The notes beneath the pieces were generated by a model, which made no database searches, was not told the DNA's origin, and saw nothing but the letters and a program-made list of their open reading frames with translations. Shown piece after piece: positions 24,295 to 35,010 of a DNA stretch of 49,717 nucleotides. How positions within the stretch are numbered: position 1 is the stretch's first letter; each line of letters begins with the position of its first letter. A program made the position numbers and the translations under genes. Source of the DNA: Geosiphon pyriformis (Eukaryota; Glomeromycota; Glomeromycetes; Archaeosporales; Geosiphonaceae); NCBI GenBank assembly GCA_016748015.1, contig JAAOMT010000706.1, positions 754,679 to 804,395 on the forward strand, written 5' to 3'.

Positions 24295-25529
24295 ATGATG
24301 CCTTTGATCAAGAGGTTTCGCTTTATAATCTTTCTCGTTGTATTCATCTTGGTATCAACTAAAGTAGTGATTATGCAAGGTATACACCAAATTCAACTTT
24401 GAGTTTCAAATTCACACTTTTCTAACCGTCATTTTTTACATCTTCCAATGAAGAAGTACAAGCCCAAGATATCATTAAATACGTGACTGTAACTCAATTT
24501 GTTCCGCAAATCATCACACAATATATTTATCAGCCGACCAACGAGCCAAAACCTGTTGCAACTAATGAGCCACCGAAACCTCTCGTAGCTCCCGAGGAAA
24601 TAAAACCAGTTGCCACACAAGATCCGCCGAAGCCTGTTACAATTAATGAGTTACCAAAACCTATGGTTACGCAAGAACAGCAACCAAAAGATATCTTCTA
24701 TGAACTTCCTATTGCCACATTTCAGCCTGCGACCCATCAGGAAATGAAACCATTTGTTACAGGTGAACCTTCCATGCTATCGTTATTACATGAGCCTATC
24801 CCTCTCGTGGCTACCCATGAAGCTTTGTTAAAATCTTTTGTCCCTAAACCTTTAAAACTCGCTACTTATGAACCATTATTGATACCTATTGTGACTAATA
24901 ATCAATTTAAACCTTTCACTCCTGAACTGAATCAACCCTTCGCTACCCCCGAATTATTATTTAAACCTCTTGGAACTCCACTTGAACCTGTTAAACCTCT
25001 TGCTACCCACGATCCCATTAACCCTTTGGTCACCTTCGAATCTTTTAAACCACTTGCCACTTTTGAACAAATTAAATCTATGCTTCACGAATCTTCAATT
25101 AATCCTCTGATAACTCCTGAACCTTTAACAAACCCTCGTAAACAAGAAACTGATTTGTTAACTCCTAAAACTTTCTTAGAAACATTTGTCACCTTTGAAT
25201 CTTTAAAAGCATTTTCCGATGCTACACCCATGAGACTCCCATTCTCCCAAACTTTCCTTGTAACTTCGGAAACACCCACACTAACCTCAACTGTTGCCAA
25301 AGCTGATTCAACCTCACCACATAATACTAGATTATCATTTTCAACTTCGACGATGACTACTAGCAAGAGCACAACTCTCACTGTAATCAGTCCTACCATG
25401 ACTGTAACTGAAACATCAAATTCTGGAGGTAAACATCTACCTATTGGACCCAAAGAAGAATATCCCATCTGGCTGGTAACTTTGTTTTTGGGATTAATAG
25501 TTTTGTCATTCGTTTTTGGGATGAAGTGA
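24295..25529 (+). CDS. secreted Pro/Thr-rich repeat protein with C-terminal hydrophobic tail
   Basis: Two exons: 24295-24379 and 24454-25529, 386 aa. Exon 1 encodes a signal peptide (MMPLIKRFRF then a hydrophobic IIFLVVFILVS core). Residues about 45-250 consist of many degenerate 10-14 residue units built around K-P-(L/V/F)-(A/V)-T followed by H/N/F/P-E (for example PKPVATNEPPKPL, VKPLATHDPINPL, FKPLATFEQIK). A Ser/Thr-rich stretch follows, likely O-glycosylated. The protein ends with a hydrophobic segment (WLVTLFLGLIVLSFVFG) only two residues from the stop, preceded by a small-residue patch NSGG. That layout fits a GPI-anchored or tail-anchored cell-wall protein. No enzyme domain is seen, and I recognise no named family. 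An antisense open frame (25085-25468) is a shadow of the repeats. Confidence 0.8.
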
Positions 25530-27399
25530 AAGCAAACTCGGAGGGAAGGATTTTTTTGATTGGGAAATTTCGAAGAGGATTACCATCTTATCTGTTAGCT
25601 CATCAATTTATTAATATCTCTGATTTTTTTTAAAAACGGTGAAAAATACTTTAGACCAATATTAGTTTTAAATTCAAGATTTCATTTCCTGGTATATATT
25701 AGAATAGGAAACTAAGGATAATAAATTATTTTGAATCAATCAGACCATTTCGGGTGATTTGACTTGAAAAAAAGTTATTTTAAAAGTATAGGATAATAAA
25801 TATCATAGGGTTTTTATTGAACAAGCATTATAAATTCCAAATGCTATCATTATTTTTGGAGGTTTCGCATAAGTTTTACCGAAAAAATTATTATTCCTAG
25901 ATTCTTATTTAAAAAAATTCCATATTTGGCAAATCGCAATAAGGCTCTACGAGATTGAAAATTCAAAGTTCGAATTTCATTCATATTCAAAAATTTTCAA
26001 CTAATTTAAGTTTCCAATAAACGTGATTAGTCGGAAACTCATCTAAAGATTTTGATTTATTTCAGCAAACAGTGCCATGCTACTCACATTTATTTGATTA
26101 AAATTGCTGAACGATTTGTTCTATTAGGAGAAATTCTTAAAAATAATTAGCGGTACTAGTGGTAACGAATTTTTTATTTCCAATAGTCCTACGCAAAATT
26201 ACTATTACTTCTAATTCTAAAAATTTTATCAATAGTTCAGTTAAAGCATCATAAAACTTCTATGCTTACATGTTGCAATAATTGGTAGAGGAATTCCTAA
26301 GCTATTCCCTCATTTAAATAACTTTTCAAAGCAAAAGTTTAAATCATCAGCTAGACGTAAAAACTGTATTGTAGGTTTTCTTACACATGAAAAAAAAAAT
26401 AGCTTAGAAAATGTAAATGAAATTTTAAAATGTTTTCTAATATTTTAGTCTTCTTTATACCATGGGTAGTTTGAAAAATAAAACTATTGTTCTTTTCGGT
26501 TCTAAATCTCTTCAATCAAACTATTAGTAAAGTTGATAATTCTTCTACCTTTTTTAAAAAAATTTTAAGACATCTCTTCAAGATTTTTAGCAAAATCAAC
26601 CTCTTTTGTCTTTTTTTAATGGAAGTTTTTCAGCAATTGCCTTTTCACTTCATTTTGATAATTTTCTTAGAGAAAATTTTGTTATCACGTTCCTGTTTAA
26701 GTCAAATTTCTCATAAGTGGTTAGGCCATCGGAAAAATTAATAGCTCCTTTTTTCTACTATGTTTAGAATTTTTACCCGTGAGACATTTAATTTCTTTAT
26801 TCGAACAGTTATTTGCTTTGTTTATTAATGTGTATTTTTGTTTCTTAAATATAAATCAATCAGTTTCTTTTTAGGCTTATCAGTTGGTTTGTGATTAGTA
26901 ATTTTTGCTTATTTATAATTGTAAATAATAAAAATTTTTGATCTAATTTAAACTTCTAATTTTTATTTTATTATGTAATTAAGCTTTATATTTTATTTAT
27001 TTTTGTCATATCTTTTAGATTAAACGATTCAAATTAATTATTAGATCTTTCATCAATAACAATTAGTCATCATTTTATTAAAATTCGTATAACATGTAAA
27101 AGTATATAAATTATATTTTAACCCCAAATTTTTTGATATTATTTTATAAATGTATTTCGATTTATATAAATTTACTTCTTAAATTATATGTTAAATAAAT
27201 GCAAGTAAATAATATAATATAAATATTTTAATAAGAGAAAACTAATTTTCAATTATAAATTTAATAATTTAATAAATAAAATATAAGTTTCTTTTATATA
27301 AAAAATAATGATACAGCTAATTTTTATTTAATAAGTATTTTTAAAATATATTTTTTTTTTAATTTTAACAAGCTCAAAATAATTAAGGCTAAGAGTTTT

Positions 27400-28095
27400 T
27401 GGAAATGTTAAGGTGCTACTGCTAAATTGGTGGAGTTTATGAGGACGTTTTTAATTGGTGGATCGGAATTTGTGGACTATGGTTTGAATGGTGAGCTGAG
27501 TGGCACTAGTTTGACGAATGATTGCACATTTAGTTTAGGGCAATCGAGTTTTTTTGGTCTATGTAATAAGCTGGAAGTTCTTTTCGCATATATCTTCTTT
27601 GGTCGGACGTGCTTTTGATTAGCTGTCCTTGATTGGCTCATCACGTGTAGAAAAGCGTGAGCTGCGTCTATTATTAGATCCTCACCCGTCAGGCTACTAT
27701 CTTACAATTGAAACACTTACGTTATACCCCTCTCGAAGTAGGCAATTTAGCATTCAAAACGTCCAAATTTAACCTACATCTGCTCCCTAAGGCCTGCCGA
27801 ACAGTCGTGACCATAGGACAGGCCATATGTGGCAATGAAGTCAGAATCGTGCTTAATCTTAACAACAACTACCTCCTAGATCAATATCTTTAGTGGCCAG
27901 ACTATATTATGATAATCACTTACTACAGACCTTTAATTCCACAATTATTTTCTCAGCCGCCTTAGCACTATCAGAGAATGTGACCGTTTTTTCGAACCAA
28001 CCATTCCTTTAGCTAACATCTTGTATGACAACATTCGATCCGACGCCGCCAGCCCAAATTTGATAGACGATATTGCTGCGGCGCCCGACCTGCAC
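27400..28095. other. higher-GC island, probable decayed repeat fragments
   Basis: An abrupt island inside AT-rich DNA. The left part (27400-27640) is G/T-rich on the top strand and has a 63-codon open frame (27427-27618). The right part (27655-28095) is A/C-rich and has short protein-like frames, for example EPTIPLANILYDNIRSDAAS from about 28008, which run directly into the TTA microsatellite. Each has stops nearby and none has a start, stop and splice sites that make a gene. The flip in strand bias near 27640 suggests two pieces in opposite orientation. The G/T bias of the left part resembles that of the LINE copy at 33.4 kb, so transposon debris is the likeliest reading. Confidence 0.45.
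27634..27665 (+). repeat. dispersed repeat motif, copy 1
   Basis: A block of about 32 bp containing GGCTCATCAC, GTAGAAA and GCGTGAGCTGC. It matches the reverse complement of 42301-42334 at nearly all positions, with a few substitutions and one single-base gap. It sits exactly where the island's strand bias flips, so it may be an element end. Confidence 0.6.
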
Positions 28096-28102
28096 CATTA
28101 TT

Positions 28103-28133
<31 letters not shown>
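28096..28133. repeat. TTA trinucleotide microsatellite
   Basis: About 12 units of TTA with one interruption. It directly abuts the A/C-rich island on its left and pure A/T sequence on its right. Confidence 0.9.
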
Positions 28134-28445
28134 TAAATTTAACTTTAAAAAATATAATTAATTAATTTATATCTTAATATTAAACATATTATGTTTAAAT
28201 ATTTTTTGATTAAAATTAACTTAATAATTAAACATTGGTAAGAACACACTTTGTTAAAGCATAAAAAATAATAATGATAATAATAATTAAACATTATAAT
28301 AAAAAAGTTTAATTAAAAAAAATCAAGTTATAACTGTTTTAAGTTATTATAAATAAGATTTTTGTGTGCATTTCTAATAAAATAATTAATTTACAGAAAA
28401 TTAAATTTAAATATTTACAAATAACTCAAAAATTATCAAAAAATG

Positions 28446-28470
28446 TTATTATTATTATTATTTATTATTA

Positions 28471-28541
<71 letters not shown>
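28446..28541. repeat. long TTA trinucleotide microsatellite
   Basis: About 31 units of TTA across 96 bp, with two extra-T interruptions in the first 35 bp and a perfect run after that. It lies about 170 bp upstream of the clathrin light chain start and is likely to be length-variable. Confidence 0.92.
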
Positions 28542-28542
<1 letters not shown>

Positions 28543-28709
28543 ATTAAATATTAAAAATATTTATTAAAAAATAACAGAAACTTTTAAGCCTAACCTAATA
28601 TGGTCATCTCTTGATCGACGCTCAATCAGGATTAAACTTTCTTTTAGCACTAGGGGACAATGATTTTTCTGGCTTAATTACGTTCAAAATATACTTCGAG
28701 TTCCTAATA

Positions 28710-29723
28710 ATGTCTGATTTTCCCCCCATGGAAGAGTTCAGTTCTGGCTCGAGCATCAACTTAGATTCAGACCCAACAGCCGATTTTCTCGCACGAGAAC
28801 AAGCCATCCTTGGTGACGACGCCTCGCTCTTTGCCAATCCCACTCCGCCATCTATCAGCGGAAATCCCATTACAGAACTTGAAGGCTTTCCAGAGATTGA
28901 CGCGTTGTCAGGAAGTTTTACGCCAGAATCTACCTCGGCACCGTTACCACCACCCATTGTGACCTCGCAGCCAGATTACTCCGCGTTTCACAACGACTTT
29001 CTCCCTATTGAATCACTTACAGGCTCTCAAGTAAATATCAAAAAGCCACTAATCCTTATTTCTTAAGTATTTCTATAATGATAGGTCTTTTTTTCAGAGA
29101 TTAGTCAATGGTCAAATAATTTTAGATCAAGATGGGCTTGATGAAGAAGGGGAAGAGGAAGAGGAGAGTGACGTAATGAGGTTGGTTGGATTTGATTTTG
29201 CTACCTGTACTTGAAACATTTAAATGAATGGGTATTTTTTAAATAATTTTCGTTTGGTTTGGCTCCCTCAATTCGAAATTAGAGAATGGCGAGAGAGACA
29301 AAGAGAGCGTATTGCGGAACGTGATGAGGTTGCCGAAAGGAAAAAAGAAGAAACTATACAACATGCCCATTCTGAAATTGACAAATTTTATACCGATTAT
29401 AATGAAAATAAATTAATTACGCTTCAAGAAAACAAGTAAGCGATAGATTTCTCTTTCACTAAATCTTTATATATATCTGACATTTGTTGAACTCAAATTA
29501 TTGTATTGTGATTAAATATGAAAGGAGGGAAGAAGAGGCATTTATACGGGAGCGTGATAATATAACCTCAGGAACTACATGGGAACGAGTATGTAAAACC
29601 CTGAATCTTGTCAGTGTTCAAAGCAAATCCACTAGTAAGCACGAGAGGGATGTTTCCAGGCTAAAGGAATTGCTGTTGGACATAAAGAAGGACGAGAATG
29701 CACCAGGAGCTGGGGGTTATTAA
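28710..29723 (+). CDS. clathrin light chain
   Basis: Four exons: 28710-29030, 29098-29180, 29283-29435, 29525-29723, 251 aa. It is the light-chain subunit of the clathrin triskelion, which coats endocytic and Golgi vesicles. The N-terminal third is acidic and Ser/Pro-rich with DSDPTADFLAREQAILGDD, the family's conserved N-terminal block. A Glu-rich run (EEGEEEEES) follows. Residues about 135-185 form a charged heptad coiled coil (REWRERQRERIAERDEVAE) that binds the heavy-chain leg. The C-terminus TWERVCKTLNLV...DVSRLKELLLDIKKDE is the conserved light-chain end. The start at 28710 gives MSDFPPMEEF; an in-frame ATG 99 nt upstream would add a non-conserved hydrophobic leader and is rejected. Introns 2 and 3 are phase 2 and rejoin without loss. 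Convergent with the cytidylate kinase gene. Confidence 0.93.
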
Positions 29724-30024
29724 TAAACTGAAGAATTGGACAGTAAAGATCGAATCACTGGTAGAATTCTGTTGATCTGAGAAAGGGTTTATTAAAACTT
29801 GTATTATCTCATTTTCAACTCTTTCTCTTTGTGGCAATAAAATCCTTAATGAAAAAAAAATAAAGATTCCTGACTGCAACCTACCTCCAACCCGTAAAAG
29901 CAAGAAAATAATGTATAAAGATCCATTTAATGCTTTATTATGATTCCATCAACAAAAAAGATTTGGTAGCGTAATATTAAAGAACCTTCCTTAGCAGAGA
30001 GTAGGGAATTTTAATACAAATTAT
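29724..30024. other. short convergent intergenic region
   Basis: 301 bp between the clathrin light chain stop and the cytidylate kinase stop. Contains the 3' ends of both transcripts. An AATAAA-like motif on the forward strand (around 29836-29841) and another near 29859-29864 could serve as poly(A) signals. No gene. Confidence 0.5.
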
Positions 30025-31016
30025 TCATCTTTTTAAGTTTGTTAACTCAATAATCCTCTCCACTTGTTCATTGATACTCAATTCCGTGGTATCTATCGTC
30101 ACAGCATCATCCGCTTTTCGTAAGGGTGAAATTGCTCTTTCCAAATCAGCTTTATCTCTTTTCTCAATGTCCTCCAAAATCTCCTCATATTTAATATCAG
30201 TTTTTGAACCCTTTTTCCATTCTTCAAATCGTCGCATAGCCCTGACATTAGCATCAGCGGTCAAAAAAACTTTGACATTTGCATTGGGGAATATGACCGT
30301 GCCTATATCTCTGCCATCCATTACAAGTCCATCACATTCCGTGGTGTGGGCAAATTCACGTTGTTTAGCGAGCATTGCTTTTCGCACTTCAGGGTTCGCA
30401 GCAATAATGGATACATTTCGAGTTATTTCTATTGATCTGATCTCTGAGGAGACATCTTTGTCGTCCAAAAACACAGTTGTTTGGGGAAGAAAGGTTGGTG
30501 TGGTGGAAGATGTGGCCGTTACGAATCGGATTTTAGTTGCCTGAGCCAGATGTGATATTATAGGGGCTGTTTCGGGAGTTAAAGGTAATAATTTTTGGTT
30601 CAAGGCTTTTAAAGTAATCTATAAGAGGCGAGAAAAAATTTTAATTACATTGCATCATGTGAAAAGCATTGAAATAGAATGGTTCACCAGAAACCTACCG
30701 CACGATACATAGCTCCTTTTACATCCAATATCCAGTAAAGGTTAAAAAGCAGCGATGTTAATTTTGATCTACATAAACCCCTTCTCTCAAACATCCAAAA
30801 TGAAAAATCCTCGCTTTACCCGAATCAATATAGGTAAATCTCAATCGGAGCGCGACCAATTTTGCTGTGGTACCTAGTGTGATTTTTCAAAAATTCTAAC
30901 TCCCAACAAGGGTTTAATGAAATGACTTAACCAAAGTCCATACTTTTTCCGGAGGCAGCTGGTCCATCGATAGCTATTTGAAAGATATTTTGTTTCATCA
31001 GATTTCTGGCGGCCAT
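30025..31016 (-). CDS. cmk: cytidylate kinase, bacterial Cmk type
   Basis: Four exons on the reverse strand: 31016-30944, 30873-30820, 30715-30699, 30618-30025, giving 245 aa, close to the usual 225. It phosphorylates CMP/dCMP with ATP. The P-loop IAIDGPAASGKST is split by intron 1 inside its Ser codon. The TYIDSGAMYRA motif is rebuilt by exons 2 and 3, and exon 3 is only 17 nt. The LDDKDVSSEIRS region, VMDGRDIGTVIFP, and RAMRRFEEW (lid arginines) follow in the correct order, all diagnostic for the bacterial Cmk family rather than the eukaryotic UMP/CMP kinase. The C-terminal SPLRKADDAVTIDTTE block is complete. A short basic N-terminus (MAARNLMKQN) might be an organelle signal but is not convincing. 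Introns show it is a resident nuclear gene, not bacterial contamination. The symbol is by family. Confidence 0.92.
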
Positions 31017-33422
31017 TTTATATCTTACCAATGGTTTAGTTTATGATCAATCTGTTAAGCACAGGCATTTATAGATTTCAGAAACCAAACAAAATTTTGA
31101 TCAAATTTTGGATCATGATTTGCCACCCTTAAGTGTAGATTTCGTTGAGCTTTGCCTTTCAAGGTTGGTCTCAAAACTCCTTTCTCCTGCTAGAAGCTTT
31201 TGTTATCAATGATGCTTTTTCTAAGATATTAATCCAACGATGAAACACGTGAATGAACAAACAAAGATCTGTTATACGAAATCTTTAATAATTAATCAAC
31301 TAGTAAACTTTAAGTTCATTATATCTTGAAATTAAAAATAGCAAATTTTATGATTAATTATGACTGGTTTTTTCTTTGTAAATTTTTTCACAAATTAAAC
31401 TTTAACCAAGAATATTTATAAGATTAGTTTTTCAATATTTTATTATCAATTATCTACATTTTTATAATATTTTTAATATTTAAAGTTTATTTATTATAAG
31501 TTATTATTATTATTAAATTAAAAATTTATGTATTAATAAATTCGCATTTATGTCATTATTTAAAAAATTATTAAAACACAAACTAAATATAAATACACAA
31601 TATTATAACTTAATATAAAATTATATTTGCTTTATTATTTACAATTATAACAAATTTTTATTATTAAATTATATACAAAATATTATATATTTTATTTTAA
31701 AATTAGTTTATTAATCTGATCAATAACTTAATTTTTAACTTAATACTAACTTAAAGTTATAAAAAGCATTCAATTTTTTAAATATTAACAATTTAATTTA
31801 TTTTCATCTTTTTCATACTTATTTTTTTAATATAATAAAAAATAACAATTTTTTTGATGTTTTTAACAATATTTTGATTATATTAAAACTAGTTTTTTTA
31901 TTAATTTTATAGTATTAACATTAAATTTTATTTTAATTATAAATGGCAATTATTTGTTTGTTTTAAACAATAATATTAAAAATACATTGGTCTATTTTAA
32001 TTTAAATTAATTTTTGGTTATATTGTTTAATATATTGAATTTTAATTAATTTTTGCCAATTCTAAAAGCAAAACAAATTATGTTTTTACATATAAATTTG
32101 CTTAATTAGTCTACTAAATTTTAATTTTAAAAATTAGATAATTAAATAAAAACTAAAGCTCTTTTTTTTGTTTTTTAATAAAATTGTTTTTAATAATATT
32201 TAAATTATTAAAAATTCTCTAAATAAATAATTTTTATTTTAATGTTTAATGTTTTTTTAAGTTTATATTAATTTATGTCAAGATTATTTTTTAATTTGTA
32301 TATAATTTTATTAATTTAAAATCAGTTTTTAAAAATAATATTAAGCTATTTTACATAAAATTTATATTTTAAGTTTTTTTAAATATTATTATTAAAATTA
32401 AATTTGTTAATTTTATTTGTTTTTCTATTTTATAATTGTTAAGTTTTTACTAGTTTCTAAATTTATATTTTTTTTTGTCATTGTTGTTTTGCAGAATATT
32501 CTTAAAAATGCTTTTAATGTTTTTAATAAAGTTTTTAATATTAAGTTAAAATCTGTTAGTGTTTAATAATTTATTTTAAGTTTTATAATATAACTATTGT
32601 TTTGTTTATTGGATAATTTTGGTTAGAAAATAGTATTGAAATTTTTTTTGATTAATTAAAAAAAATTATTACTTTATATAATACTTTCGAAATTAAATTA
32701 ATTAATTTTTTTTTGTTTATATAGCTTTTAAAATCAGTTTAAATAATTTTTTAAGTAAATAATCAAATTTTTTTTATTTTTTGTATTATAAAATTTGAAT
32801 AACATTTAAAATACATAATTATTATTACGATTAATATATTAAAAAAGCATTATATCTAATAAAAAATTTTAAATTATTTGATTTTTAATTAAAAAATGTT
32901 TTTGTTTTTTATGTTTTTTTTAAATCTATTATTAGTTTGAGATTTTTAAACTTTATTTTGCTAAAATAAATTTATGTTAAAACTTTTGTTCTTTTGATTT
33001 TTTTAGATATTAAAGTAAAAAATTCTTGCAATTAAAAAACATTAGTATTTTTAAAAAAGTTATTAATAATTAAGCAAAAAAATTATTAATTATAATATAA
33101 TTAATAATAATATATTTGATAATAAATTAAATTTTCTAGTTAAAAAGAAAAATTTTGTTAAAATAATATTTTAAAAGATATAAATTCTTAATATTAAATT
33201 AAATATTAATAAAAATAATTTATAATTAGTTAGTGGTTTTTAATAATAATTTGGTTATAATTATATATAAAATATTTTTTAATTTTTAAAAAATTAATAA
33301 TTATGATTTTATAAATTTTTTTATGTTTTATAATATGCAATTTTATATATATATTTAATAATAAATATAATTTTTATATATTTTTACATATAAAAAATTA
33401 CTTTTATTTATATTAAAATTAT
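31017..33422. other. 2.4 kb extremely AT-rich block upstream of the LINE fragment
   Basis: The first 250 bp are ordinary upstream sequence of the cytidylate kinase gene. From about 31300 to 33420 G and C almost vanish; some 60-base lines contain no G. The top strand shifts from mixed A/T to T-rich. No open frame, no gene and no recognisable transposon core. It ends abruptly where the LINE coding sequence begins. Confidence 0.7.
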
Positions 33423-35010
33423 ATGGACCCACGTAGTCCTATGCTTCACTGGTTTGTAGTTTTTTCTAAGTTTTTGAAGGGTCAGGACTTCTCGTTTTCT
33501 TATTCTGCTGGCTTTAATATGTGTGGCTTGGACATTTTAAAATCTGGAGAGTTTTCTGCTGTTAAGGATGGATTGCATGACATTTGGTCTGGTTTTTTTG
33601 AGGTTTTTACAGATGGGTCTTTGAGAAATGCTGGCTCTGCTGAGATTGCCAGTAGTGCTGCTGCGTACTTTCTGGCACTAGATCTGAGTGTTGGTGTTGC
33701 TATTCATGGTTTTTTGTTATCTACTATGGCTGAGTTGTAAACTGTCATTTTGTTTTTGGAATGTGTTCTTTTTTCAAGTACTGTGATACTGCATCTTAAC
33801 AGCCAAGTTGTCATTAATGCTTATATGTCTGAGCTTTCTTTAGTCTGCCCTGATTTCCATAATCAATGCTGGCTAAAAAGGCATTATATTTTCAATCTAA
33901 TCAGAGATAAGAATCTTGTTGTGAGTTGGATTAAGGTAAAGGGCCATTTTAGAGTTTCTGGTAATAAGAGAGCTGACTTGGCTGCTCGGGCTGTTTCTGG
34001 ATCTTTTTTTTCACTGTTGGCTGGTGTGTGTAAACATTTTCTGATTGCTGAGGGTACTGCTGTTTCCAGTAATGTCTGTTATTTTGTCAGGGATATTTTT
34101 CAGTTAATTTGTCATGCTTATTGGGAAGCTGGCCCTGGTTATGATGTAATTCCTGATGCATTGATTGGTTGTATCGACTGGGTTGTCATGGCAAAGATGT
34201 GGCATCCTGACTCTCATATGCTCACTGGTTTCACTAGTCATAAATCTTTAATGCTTCATACTTATCTTATAAAAGCTGTGCACAGAAGATTGCCAGTGGC
34301 AATTAGAAAAAAATTGTATAATAAGTGCTACCCTGGTGTGTTATGTTTGCTGTGTGGTGGTGTAGAGTTCCCTGACCATGCTTTTACTTGTGTTCGTGAG
34401 TTCAGCATTCGTGATGAGATCTTGGTTGAGGCTTCTGCCCATTGGTCTGCTTTGGCTGATGTTTTTAATATTTTTTTATCTACTGTGTTGTAGGTTTTAT
34501 CTCAATGTTCTGTCAATGTTGGGTTGTATACTCTGGTCTGCAAAGGGTTTGTGTTAAATGATTGGTGTTAGGAGGCTTGTGGTGTTTTTGATAATAGAAA
34601 GGTGGCTGTTGCTCGGATTGTTGATTTCATAAGGTTTGTTGTGGAATTGTATTGTTCTAAGGTGTGGTTAGTGAAATCTAGTCACTAGGTGGTAATAGAG
34701 AAGACTGGTTTGGTTTGTGATGATGGGATTGTTTCTGGGCTCTCTCGTGGAGTATTCTTGGTATTGTCTGATGGTGTTGTTAGATTGCTTGGAATGGTTG
34801 AATCTTTTGCTGTTTGCTTTGGTCATTGTAAACCATATTGTTTTTTTTGGTCTGGGTGGTCGGGTACAGATTAATATAGGTATATAATATTGTCTTGCCT
34901 GGTTTGAGTGGCTAGCCATATGTAGAAAGTACATAAATCACGTTTAGTTTAAGTTTCAGTTTGGCTTTATGTACTAGATAGTGGTTGGGCTTCGCTCATT
35001 AAATATTTAA
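33423..35010 (+). mobile_element. 5'-truncated, dead LINE-like retroelement (RNase H and C-terminal region)
   Basis: One reading frame, starting at 33423, runs through to 34874 but is cut by four in-frame stops: TAA at 33738, TAG at 34491, 34569 and 34686. The N-terminal part is an RNase H domain: VFTDGSL (first Asp), STMAEL (Glu), then HLNSQ where the family has DSQ (third catalytic Asp changed to Asn), and GNKRADLAA (last Asp). It continues with the family's C-terminal domain, including IRKKLYNKCYPGVLCLLCGG, a Cys/His zinc-knuckle-like segment, and SGLSRGV. The reverse transcriptase and endonuclease parts are missing. After 34874 a 3' UTR of about 130 bp ends in AATAAAAAATA-like sequence near 35010. 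The family is the LINE that is abundant in Rhizophagus genomes, from memory of its protein pattern. Confidence 0.88.

Larger units (their letters stand above)
25530..28709. other. 3.2 kb gene-free region with microsatellites and an odd GC island
   Basis: From 25530 to 27400 the sequence is AT-rich with no supported gene; 26487-26741 is an F/L/S-rich chance frame. From about 27400 to 28095 the base composition rises sharply (listed separately). From 28096 to 28600 it is again almost pure A/T with long TTA runs. The clathrin light chain ATG follows at 28710, preceded by about 110 bp of less AT-rich sequence. Confidence 0.55.

Noticed and set aside
25085-25468. 127-codon reverse frame
   Set aside because: Antisense shadow of the Thr/Ser-rich part of the Pro/Thr repeat protein; valine/serine-rich low complexity.
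25970-25985. AGTTCGAATTT as a tRNA box B
   Set aside because: No matching box A, acceptor stem or cloverleaf around it. I found no tRNA elsewhere by eye either.
28611-28709. N-terminal extension of clathrin light chain from an upstream ATG
   Set aside because: The added hydrophobic leader is not typical for the family; the ATG at 28710 gives the usual acidic N-terminus.
30071-30544. 157-codon forward frame
   Set aside because: Antisense of the cytidylate kinase last exon, which has strong family motifs on the reverse strand.
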